Source: Bombyx mori
Taxonomy: Eukaryota > Arthropoda > Insecta > Lepidoptera > Bombycidae
Assembly: GCF_030269925.1 (NCBI RefSeq)
Contig: NC_085107.1
Coordinates: 15,936,001-16,000,000, forward strand
DNA: 64,000 nt
Direction of reading: 5' to 3'
Shown: piece after piece, positions 1-9,410 of the stretch
Layout of the letters: each line of letters opens with the position of its first letter
Numbering within the stretch: position 1 is the stretch's first letter
The notes under the pieces: model-generated
Told to the model about the DNA's origin: nothing
The model's database searches: none
The model's input: only the letters and a program-made list of their open reading frames with translations
Position numbers and translations under genes: made by a program

Positions 1-145
1 TGCTAATGAATATTAAATTACCTAAAAAAACAATCGTTTAATACAATTCTTGAAGAATTCATATTCCACTTGGTGTTCATTGATATTATTTGAAGCATAT
101 GAGTTTAATGTTGTTCATTATGTTAAAGCCATTCCTTCACCCTAG

Positions 146-408
146 AATTGAATATGCAATTTCGAAAAGGGCACATCTCTGAAAATGTAAAATGTTCAGG
201 AAATGAAAAAAAAACTGATTATTTTCTAAAGCAGTGTAAATTTTAAAATATTAACTTTTGAGATATATTTTAGTGTTAATTAGCAATTGAAAATTACTGG
301 AATTATTATAAAAAAGGTGTAGGTAAGCTTCAAAACTACAAGTATATGAAAAAAACGTATTTGACAAAATATGCGACATGTGCCCTTTTCGAAATTGCAT
401 ATTCAATT
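146..408. repeat. Foldback element with about 30-bp inverted repeats
   Basis: The segments 146-176 and 378-408 are near-perfect reverse complements; the core contains AATATGCAATTTCGAAAAGG. They enclose about 200 bp of AT-rich sequence without a reading frame. This is the architecture of a small non-autonomous DNA transposon (MITE) or a foldback element. It lies in the presumed last intron of the GIGYF-type gene, 75 bp before its acceptor site. I could not define a clean target-site duplication, so the superfamily is open. Confidence 0.6.
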
Positions 409-483
409 ATAATAGCGTTATAACTATAGTTTCTCGTGATTGTGATTTGACTATAAACTAAATTATACATTGAAATAAAACAG

Positions 484-709
484 GTCCAAGTTGCTGCGCG
501 TCGGAATGGTGACGCCTTCGGATGATCTTTGTTCGCCCGCGATCGCGATCAATCCGCGCACCAACTCCGGCTCCGACTACCAGGAAGTCAAGGGCAAAGG
601 GAAGAAGGCCAAGAAGAACAAAATGTTGAAGGTCGACGCGCGCATCCTGGGCTTCTCGGTGACCGCCTCCGAGGATCGCATCAACGTCGGCGACATAGAC
701 ACCGTGTGA
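484..709 (+). CDS. Gyf: GIGYF/PERQ-type GYF-domain protein, last coding exon (partial gene)
   Basis: This is the 3'-terminal coding exon of a gene whose upstream exons are outside the window. A splice acceptor (AAAACAG) ends at 483; the exon starts with the last base of a split codon and reads 74 full codons to TGA at 707-709. The peptide has a lysine-rich stretch (KGKGKKAKKNKM) followed by ARILGFSVTASEDRINVGDI near the C-terminus. That arrangement, Lys-rich then LGFSVxAS-x-R-x-N-x-G-x-I-x-T, is how GIGYF1/2 proteins end as I remember them. Family members bind proline-rich partners through a GYF domain and recruit the 4EHP cap-binding repressor to silence mRNAs in the cytoplasm; the GYF domain itself is not in the window. 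The exon is much more GC-rich than its surroundings. The identity rests only on this C-terminal motif. Confidence 0.68.
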
Positions 710-3700
710 ATCGCACCCAGAAACCTGAACCCGCATCTTTACCATACGTAATCCGTAACCCATCGGTGTTAGGAGTCGCGTCGTTGAAACTATCTTAGGA
801 ATTAATATCCGTCTTGCCTACGTCTACATCAGCGAATTTTATATCGGAGCCAACCGTCTTCCGAATACGAGATTTGTTTTTTATAAAAAAAGATTTTAAA
901 CGTTCTTCCTGGAAACTCAACACGGAACGTGCAGTACAATGAATTGAATGTATTCAATCCTAGAGCAATTGTAAAGGGATGCAGCGTCATCTTTAGGGTG
1001 CTCTGTGTTTTTCCGAAATCCATAGTCACAACAACGTTAATGCCGCCGCCGATCTTAAGACAAGAGATCGATATCTCAATTGTACTCGTACTGTATAAAA
1101 AAAAACATGTCTTCGAATCGATTCATAATCAGGATGATCTCACCGAACCATTGGTGGGCTCACGATACTGATCCCTAAACGATACGCGACCATGTTTCGG
1201 GAACGCGAACCAACCAAATATGTTTAATAAGTACGTGTTATAATTTTAAATCATCTACGGAGTGCCCTGAAGAGGTTCTGTACAAAATATTTGATCGCTC
1301 AACATTTAAGTAAGTACAAACTACGTTCTTGTGTGTGTGCATGTTCTGACGTCATCAAAGCGGTCGCGGATACGTAAACCGCATCGTACTCACGAATACC
1401 CTCTCATTTCTAAAAAAAGAGATCTTAATCATAAGAATCACATAAGCGCTAGAACTTGCGAGCCTTTCTGACGTAGTACCGAAAACGCACGACAGGTGGC
1501 GCTCATTTAGTTAGAACAAACGAATGTAACTCCGATATTTAGAGGAAGAGACAGTTAAGGGTCAATTTATACTAGCGCAAAATCGAAGGGTCAAATTCTT
1601 TACAACTAAAGCGAAACCGCACGAATGCGCGCGTCTTTTTAAAATCTCCGAAGTAATGTGTGCGTTACGCAGTGGAGTTAAGGTTGAATTTGCTATGTCC
1701 AGTTTTGGATAGATGCTTCCATGCACTTCGACAGCGCTAGTATAAGTTGACCCTAATACTTACTCTGTTTTACTATTTAACCATAAATCTAGTTGGGTCA
1801 GCGGATCTATCGAATCCGATAAATCGGTATATCTATAAATTTTAAACAATAGTATAACTCAAAAAGTCATTATTATAAGCCATGTTAAATGCAATTAACC
1901 TTGGATAGTAAAGACGCGTCAATTTAACTATGAAAGTAACAGAAAGTATGTTTGTGTGTTTAGTATACATGTTCTAATGTTTCCAACGATAGCTAAGAGC
2001 ATAGATGGGTTTAAATGGGTTGTATTATTGGAACCTTCAATGGTGATAACGATCAGTAGTTTAAGATTTTTTTCCGCGTAATTGTACCTCTGTGTATGCC
2101 GGCCCGGCGCCTAGGGCGCATATTATATGTGTTTAGTTACAATTAGATGTATCCGTAAAACGTTTATTGCGTTTTTGACTTCAACACAAATGAATGATTT
2201 ATTTTAATGTGTTGCGATATTCGAGCCACAAATTGAAATTGATTAAGCTAAACCGCAGTTCCGACAAGACAGTAGATTCCATATTTCTAGTCATACAATG
2301 CTATAATTAAACGCGGATGTTTTAGCGCATCCCCCTGTAATCTTATCTTTCGTACAATTATTAATGTAAATGAAATATTATATTCGAAGTAATTACGTTT
2401 TTTTTTTTTTTTATTAATTATTGTGCTAACGGCGATCTTGTACTCGAGAATGTTAGTTGTAAAGAAATGTGCAATTTATGTAATCCATAAATGTTCGTAT
2501 TTAATTCTTTTATATAAGATATATAATTATATTTATTCATAACGTTATAGTCTACAGACGTAATGTGGTCATTTTATTTTGCTCACGCTGTTTCAACGAC
2601 AGTCGTAATTATTAATATAATATATATACATATATAGGATATTGTTGCGAAAAGTTTTTACTCATGTGCGACCTACCTGGTTTCATGGTATCTTATCAAC
2701 AGGAAGGCCTGATTATAAGTGCCAAACGAACAGTTAGCAGATGTCTGGCAACAACCACGCACATTTGGATTTGGCCTAAATTTGAATATATGTAGTTCTT
2801 TGTAACGTGGCACTTTAGATTCTGTATATAAACTCTTTTATACAACTCTTAAAATACATAGTAAGGAACGGGCGATAATTCACGGTAGGTCATTATTTTA
2901 AATAAGTCGTGAAACTAAATAAATAATATTATAACTATTCATTATTCTTAACTTTTTCATTAAATTACGGTGATCAGTACACCGATTCAGAAATGCCGGC
3001 ATGCGGCCACTCTAATTGGCTAGGCCATAAATATTTTGCGAATAAATGTCGTTTAATGATTAATATTTATTAACATATCTTTACATTTGCTTAATGTGGA
3101 TTTGTATTGATCATAAACGCGTGTGTTTTAATATATTTTTTTTTAATTTGAATAACGTCCTTTTTAATTAAACAAAATCAAGGGTTACTGGAAAAATACT
3201 CGAAAGATATTTTAAATGTCTTCTATTTGTGTGTGTCTTTGTAAATAGCGATCAATTAGAACAAAGGCCTCCCTTTGATGACGTCAAAGGGTCGAGGTGT
3301 CAGTAATTTCAAGTCATTTCGATTTTACTAATATTTTTAATAATAAAACTTAGGATATAAAACGATTTGAAATTTTGTGTTTTTTTTTTAAACTAAGTAA
3401 GTAAGTAATTTAAGACTCGTAGGGGAAAAAAATATATAGTAGGGTTTTAGAACTGAACAATTTATTTCTTCACGCAGGTTCGTCTTCAACATCAAAATTG
3501 GATATTTCACGAAACATTTCAAAGAGAATTTAAAAAATAAATATATATAATTTGGAACGTATATAAAACTGTTCTTAATATTTAAAATTGCTTGTAAATT
3601 TAATGTCCGCTGACGTCATACTAGGTAATGTCGCAGGGTTAATTTCGAAACCGTAACACAATCCAAAATTAATATTACAATTGCATTACGGGTGCTTGTC

Positions 3701-6452
3701 AAACGCCTCCATTTCATACGACATCAGTAACTACACATATAAATAACATTTTTAAGTTATTGTAACTTCCCTGGACATACATTCAATGAAATTGAGAATT
3801 GATCACGTTCAATTATGTATCAAAAACATTACGTTTACGCAATATCACCGAATGTATCCAATGAAATTCAATACGTAATGATATTACATGAAATAGAGAA
3901 GATTGATCTATGCAACTACGCTATTTAGTGACATCATGCTATAACTGCTTTGATTCTGCGACAGAATACACAAACGACGTGCCAATTAAGAATTACTGAC
4001 GTATGACGTCATTCATTGATGTATCCCAAAAACACTGATCGAATAATCGTTTTAATTTCGCAAAAGATTCTTCCTAATTATATTTAAATGTCCGTTTGAT
4101 TATTGGATAGTTTTCGATGTTTAGCTGTAAGATTTATAAAATTTTAATATAAATGACAATGTAGTGTTTGTCTAGATATTATTAGGTAGGTAGCGTTTTT
4201 TGATTCAATGATTTTATTTGTCGATTATTTTTTCTAGTAACCTTGCTCGCCACCAATAATCGTTTCACCTTCATTCACCAACAGAGACGGTCTATACAAC
4301 GTGGATTTAATTCTTATTAATTTCGTTGTTGGGCATGCTTCTTTGAAATTTTCTATTATGTAAATGGCCACTGTTCTGCAATTCTTTTTTGTATCGTTTA
4401 AAGTATATTATGTCTTCGTCGATCGAACGCGCGGTGATATTGTCGATGATAATGTCAATAATTATATGTTAGCATGTGATATCTTCAACTGAGTTTATGA
4501 TGATTGATAATAATCTAAATCTTCCGACAATACAATATGATATTTCGCAATGTATATTGAATTTTTTATTAATATTTTTAAATTTTTAATATTAATTATA
4601 ATAATATTATAAATACAATTTTGAAAAATCTAAAGTAATTCATAAAACATGTTAATCTTAAATCGAAAACACTTCAATTTTTTTTATTAATCTACCTAAT
4701 TGCTTGGGGTCTTCATTAATGAGAAAGAGACAAAATTGTGTTTTGTTTACATCGATCGTTAAGGTCATCGCTTCATCTAAAATTCATTACGTTACGAGTC
4801 GGTTCGGTGCAGAAGAAATGTAAATTACAATTTGATATTTTTTCGAGATCAATTTTAATTATAGCACGGAATTAATTATTGCACGGGGGCCCTAGTAGCT
4901 TTTAATAAGATAGACCAAACAATATTCATTTGTTTAGCGAGACCTTAAATTGTTATCGTTGCATTTTGTGAGTCAGCCATGTAAACCGTACAAAACTCTG
5001 GAGTCAATATCCTAAGCAACACGACCACTGGCAGACGCACTTCGACGAATGCAACTTCGGCTTTTCATAACTTCAAAGTACTGAATTAAAAAAAAAATTG
5101 TTGTAATTGAGCAGACTAAATCACGGGACCCGACTTATATTAATAAATAGAGTTAGCCCGATAATCAAAATTTTACCATAATCACTTACTATCCAAGAAC
5201 CGTTGTTGCAATTGTTCACATTTGAAATTATGTCTCGCGAGCTTAGCGTGCCTCCTTACATTAAGATCACTATAAATATTAATTAGTTTTAAGGAATCAA
5301 AAAACAATTCCATCAGTCTTTATTTTCCGGAAGCTCTGCTGACAACAGTCTCATCAAAAAATTATCAACAACCCCATTGTAGTTTTATTTCAATATTAAT
5401 TTAATTGAATGCGGTCACAAATACATTCTACGAAAACAAGAAACAACGACCAGTGATGAATTTATCGGTAACGTTTTAATTGGTATTTCATTGCAAATTC
5501 AAACGAATGATTTCAGTATTTAAAAGCATTTACATAATGAACGTGATAAAAAATATATATATTTGACCCTTCATCACCGTGCGCTGTGACGCTAATTGAA
5601 TTTGTCCGATATGAGAGCAGACATTTGTTTTTAAGTCGATCCTTGTTATATATTAAATTTATATATTTGTAATATTTAATGTATTTGTTCTATTATCGTT
5701 TGATGTGTATTACGTTTTCAATAATATTGAGTTTTAATTTGGTGTTTCCGTCGTGTAATCGAATAGTTTGTGACGTGGTTAATGTCTCGTGATTCGTTTG
5801 TATTATTCATTGTGAAACTGCGTGTTTTCCGTACAAATGAAATCGTGCGAGTGTAGGAATTGAATTCTGAAATGTTTTTTTATTCGAAGACAAAGCAAAG
5901 TGTGGTATTTTAATTGTGCTTTAAAAAGAAAAGCCGTGTAATTCGCGCTACATACAATTCGTTTTTTTTTTTCAATTCTAATTTTGATGTCTTGTAACTT
6001 TGTGAAACATTTTTGAAAGATAAAATTTTGCGAATTGAATTAAATTCATGTATTTGTATCATGAAGTTGGTGACTTGGTTTTATACATTATTGCAAACGA
6101 GGCCTGTCCATAATGAAAGTACTTCATTGACTAAAAAGAATCTGTATTCAATACTTTTACTGTAATTATTATTTAGGTATCGCTACTTTAATAAAATTAT
6201 TGTCTACGTTCACTTCAAAAGTGGTACTATATTATTAATGTCAGTTTAGTGTAACTTTGTACTACAACTATTAACGTTATGGGTAAAAATTGAATTTTTC
6301 GAATTACAAAGTTTTACCGGTTACCTAAACTTTTACCGGTGATTTTGAAAAACAGTAAATGCATTGATGTAAGTATGTAATCCTGTGAATGTATGTTTAA
6401 TGTTTCGATATATCTGTGTTTTAAAAACGATAATTTTAGATGTCAAATAAAA
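710..6452 (+). other. Probable long 3' UTR and downstream flank of the GIGYF-type gene
   Basis: No convincing coding region was found here. From about 1170 to 6450 the sequence is AT-rich and dense in stops on both strands. Several AATAAA-type hexamers occur (for example near 2915, 3345, 3535 and 6447), so the transcript end cannot be placed. Except for the TGACGTCA cluster listed separately and some poly(A)/poly(T) runs, I see no repeats or RNA genes. Confidence 0.45.
1347..4011. promoter_or_regulatory. Cluster of four perfect TGACGTCA (CRE/ATF-type) palindromes
   Basis: The 8-bp palindrome TGACGTCA occurs at 1347-1354, 3279-3286, 3611-3618 and 4004-4011; three copies extend to TGACGTCAT. 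The second lies in the loop/stem of a short hairpin (CCCTTTGA / TCAAAGGG, 3271-3291). This is the consensus site of CREB/ATF bZIP factors. In DNA this AT-rich, four copies in 2.7 kb is far above chance by my rough estimate (well below 0.1 expected). Whether the cluster is a regulatory element or motifs within a 3' UTR is unknown. Confidence 0.4.
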
Positions 6453-6652
6453 TAAATGATCCACAATTTTGTTTTATTTCAAAAGTCGATATTCGGTCTG
6501 ATCGATAAAAACTTTTTTATGTATCATTCGCCATTTTATTTAAATGGGACGAAGACCTCGTCAACTATGATGGTTTATATTAGTTACACCAAAGGCTGGT
6601 GGTTAATGAACGCTATGCGGAAAGACGAAAATTCGAGTACCTTCAAATCGTA

Positions 6653-6900
6653 TCTATACTAATATATAAATCTACAATGGTTTTTACGGATGCTTAACTA
6701 CTGAACCATGCATCCGATTGACTTGAAATTTTGTATCCATGTAGAAAATACATGTACCTACTTAATAGATAGGCTAATATTTATATGAGTGTTGGACTCC
6801 CTACACAAGTTGCGGGGGCGTTAATGATTAGAATCTTTGTAGGGTTGAGAAATAATAACGTTAATTTTAAATGCCCAGCGAAGCGGACGGGTACAGCTAG
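6653..6900 (+). mobile_element. Short non-autonomous Helitron-type element
   Basis: The element starts TCTATACTAATATATAAA right after an A (6652) and ends ACGGGTACAGCTAG right before a T (6901). 5'-TC, 3'-CTAG and insertion between A and T are the Helitron hallmarks, and the wording of both ends matches the abundant lepidopteran Helitron-like repeats I know. At 248 bp it has no coding capacity. It lies just downstream of the minus-strand basic-protein gene at 6970. Confidence 0.7.
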
Positions 6901-6969
6901 TAATAAATAAAAGTATAGTTCAAGACAAACATGTACTATAATTTTGAAAACGAAACATGGAGATTTAAT

Positions 6970-7329
6970 CTACCTACACCCGCATGACCTACGGCGCCTT
7001 CGACGTTTTCGACTGCAGCCACAACGACGGCGCCTACGTCTGCCGTGTCGTTTTCGCTTACACCGACGTCTGCGCATCCCGCATATACCACGGGCTATTT
7101 TAGAAATATACCGCTCTCCGCGTTTGTCCAAGAAGCCAAGCTGTGCACTCCTCTTCAAAGTTTCCTCGGCTTTTCCAACTAAAGCGCTTACTTTCCATAC
7201 GTCTCCAAATTTTTCCTGTAAATATTTCGTTATATCCGCCGCCGTCACGCCATTCTTACCGTCAACGCTGTAGAATGCGTTCATGACCAGTTTCGCCGTG
7301 TTCTGTTCTTGCTCCTTCATGTTTGACAT
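6970..7329 (-). CDS. Small Arg/Cys-rich basic protein with winged-helix-like N-terminus (protamine-like candidate A)
   Basis: An intronless 119-codon frame runs from ATG at 7327-7329 to TAG at 6970-6972; a second ATG is codon 4. Residues 12-84 look like a compact helical domain (LVMNAFYSV, GVTAADITKYLQEKFG, TLKRSAQLGFLDKRGERY) and have the helix/helix/helix/β pattern expected of a small winged helix. Residues 85-119 are an extreme basic tail: about 20 Arg, 3 Lys and 5 Cys in 35 residues (RRRRRRCGCS). The protein is homologous to the one at 8686-9036 on the opposite strand. Histone-H1-like globular domain plus Arg/Cys tail suggests a sperm nuclear basic protein that condenses DNA, with disulfides locking the chromatin; this is inference. 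The N-terminal part may correspond to one of the small insect-specific DUF families (possibly DUF4777), which I cannot confirm. The GC-rich tail contrasts with AT-rich flanks. A TATATAAA-like motif lies about 32 bp upstream of the start. Confidence 0.72.
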   Translation of the reverse strand: MSNMKEQEQNTAKLVMNAFYSVDGKNGVTAADITKYLQEKFGDVWKVSALVGKAEETLKRSAQLGFLDKRGERYISKIARGICGMRRRRCKRKRHGRRRRRRCGCSRKRRRRRRSCGCR

Positions 7330-7979
7330 TTTATGTAAATTTAAGTGAGATGCAATAACATTTTATATATTTATCAAATGTTGGATTACAAAAAAAAAAA
7401 CATGAAAACCAATAAGTGAGACAGTTAAAATGGTAATTTTAGACGTTGACAGGTTACGTAAGCTATTTAATATCGGCCAGCTTCACGAAAGAAACTATTT
7501 GAATTGTAGTTTCAATTACCTTAGATATATATGACAATTACGGTTAGGTAAACAGAAAACATTCCTTTTAGATAAAATTATCCCATCATATTCTTTCGTT
7601 CTTAACTATCGCAATTAAATATATCAAATTTGTGTTCTGAGATATCAAGGATTCGCCTAGACGACCGACAACGCAGCGCAGCCTCGCCAAAGCGGTGTTA
7701 CATTCCATATACTTACTTAAGATAGTGCATGGTGCTGCTACAACTCTTGTACAACTCTGCTGTTGAGTATAGACAATTGTATCAGCATCTTTCAGCGCAC
7801 AAATGAGCCATCGAACATAATATTTATTTACAAGGATGGTTGTCGAAAAGATAGACAGACGGTGTGCTGTATAAATTTTTCTTGCTCATATAAAAGGTAA
7901 CAGAGTACTTATGACTTGTTTTTTTGAAGTATAAGTACCTACTTACTATTGTATTAAATCAGGCCATACTAGAGAAGCA

Positions 7980-8461
7980 AGTTATACAAGTTTATACAAG
8001 ACCCTACTGAGACCCATTCTTATTTATGGCTCAGAGACATGGGTACTCAGCAAAAAAGATGAGAACCGTCTACTTGTGTTCGAGCGTAAGATTCGAAGAC
8101 GGAAATTCGGTGCTGTGCGGGAAAACGAGATATGGAGGACGCGCTATAACCACGAGTTGTATGATGTTTACAAAGATCCTAACATCATAACAACTATAAA
8201 GATTGAACGCCTACGATGGGCAGGACATGTGGTTCGAATGGAGATTACCAGAATGCCCAGACAATTGCTCTATGGCAAACCAGAGGGCCGCAGAAGTCGT
8301 GGCAGACCCAAACTTCGATGGTTGGATGGCGTGGAGCGCGACCTCAAAAATATCGGCGTCAAGAACTGGAAGGAGAAAGCCCTGAACAGAGCAGTCTGGA
8401 GAGACATACTGGACCAGGCTAAGGCCCACCCTGGGCTGTAAGGCCTAAGATGATGATGATG
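7980..8461 (+). mobile_element. 5'-truncated LINE fragment (reverse-transcriptase C-terminus) with 14-bp TSD
   Basis: The + strand encodes the C-terminal end of a non-LTR endonuclease-reverse transcriptase: SETWVLSKKDENRL, then LRWAGHVVRM, GRPKLRWLDGVERDLK and a terminal AKAHPGL with stop at 8439-8441. The long open part is 8076-8441. A short GAT/ATG repeat tail follows (8448-8461). The 14-bp sequence ATACTAGAGAAGCA is present on both sides, at 7966-7979 and 8462-8475, and is a perfect target-site duplication that fixes both ends. The element is therefore a retrotransposition product truncated at its 5' end, inserted in the spacer between the two divergent basic-protein genes. RTE-like affiliation is likely but not certain. 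Confidence 0.85.
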
Positions 8462-8685
8462 ATACTAGAGAAGCATGTATTATTGGTCACTGCTAAACAC
8501 TGGCCTAAACTTATGAAGATTGAATCTAATACTTATTGATTGTAAAGGAACCTTATCTTTTATATTAGTAAGATGAAGAAATTTTGACAATAGTGTTCTG
8601 TCATTGTCAAACCATTTAAAAAAACGATCAGGCGTACATATTTAATTTTTTTTAAACTAAATTAATTAGAAATTTTGCAAGTAGA

Positions 8686-9036
8686 ATGACTGAAATCATT
8701 GAAACCGAACCCGAATATCCAGACGGCAGATTGGTAATCCAATACTTACAGGAAAAACGAAATGGTGCAACAATAAAACAAATTTTGGATCATCTGCGGC
8801 TCAAGCACGGCAGTACCTCCGAAGATCTCGACCAATCAGTTGGTTCTATGTTGGAGAAAGGTACGGCCCTCGGTTTTTTAGAGAGAAAAGGGTCTCATTA
8901 TATGAATTGGTTGGCTAAAGAATTATGCGGAAAAAGAACATGTAGACGTCGACGTCGGAGTCGTTGTCGGCGCAGGCGTCGTCGCAAGATACGACGTCGC
9001 CGAAGCTGTCGTAGGAAACGTCGGCGCCGATGCTGA
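8686..9036 (+). CDS. Small Arg/Cys-rich basic protein with winged-helix-like N-terminus (protamine-like candidate B)
   Basis: An intronless 116-codon frame runs from ATG at 8686 to TGA at 9034-9036. Residues 14-82 align with the neighbour at 6970-7329: LVIQYLQEKRNGATIKQIL, an L-x7-ML-E-x4-ALGFLERKGSHY segment, and a closing LCG before the tail. Residues 83-116 carry about 23 Arg, 3 Lys and 4 Cys (CRRRRRSRCRRRRRRK), slightly richer in Arg than paralogue A. The N-terminus is acidic (TEIIETEPE). Arg is encoded mostly by CGN codons, giving a GC-rich patch at 8935-9036. The two genes are 1.36 kb apart and transcribed away from each other, so they may share a promoter region now interrupted by a LINE. 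A role as sperm chromatin protein is inference from composition and domain layout; testis expression would be the key support. No signal peptide or membrane segment is visible. Confidence 0.75.
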   Translation: MTEIIETEPEYPDGRLVIQYLQEKRNGATIKQILDHLRLKHGSTSEDLDQSVGSMLEKGTALGFLERKGSHYMNWLAKELCGKRTCRRRRRSRCRRRRRRKIRRRRSCRRKRRRRC

Positions 9037-9218
9037 CTACCCCATTTGCCTGATCCCAAACCTAAGCAACTCAGGCGAAGGAGAAGGCAAAAATAATTAT
9101 TGGCCTGAGTCTGTTTTATAAATAACCATTACGCATCTAAGTCAAAAACATTATTACACTTTATTTGTTGTTTTTTTTCACCTTAATCCTCATCGACCAT
9201 TACTCATTACTTATACGT

Positions 9219-9410
9219 AGCCCAGCCCACTCAGTTTCTCGCCGGATCTTCTCAGTGGGTCGCGTTTCTGATCCGGCGATAGATTCTGCAAAGCGCTGCT
9301 CTTGCTAGGGCCAGTGTTAGCAACACTACCGGTTAAAGCCCCGTGAGCTCACCTACACGACAAGGAGAAGCTGAAATAGCCTCTCAAGGCTATCAGCATA
9401 GGTAGGAGAG
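9219..9410 (-). repeat. Dispersed repeat family B copy
   Basis: The stretch with TCTCGCCGGATCTTCTCAG, GCTCTTGCTAGGGCCAG and GCCCCGTGAGCTCACCTAC recurs in reverse orientation at 43019-43155 and, more decayed, at 52731-52830 and 63151-63300. It has no open frame. I take it for the 3' part of a silkworm retroelement whose family name I cannot give with certainty. Confidence 0.6.

Noticed and set aside
458..798. Overlapping frames on both strands around the GIGYF exon
   Set aside because: Only the frame ending at 709 has the splice acceptor and the family C-terminal motif; the others are shadows of a GC-rich exon.
6944..7273. 109-codon + strand frame rich in Arg, Leu and Pro
   Set aside because: Antisense of the Arg/Cys tail of gene A; CGN codons read backwards give this composition.
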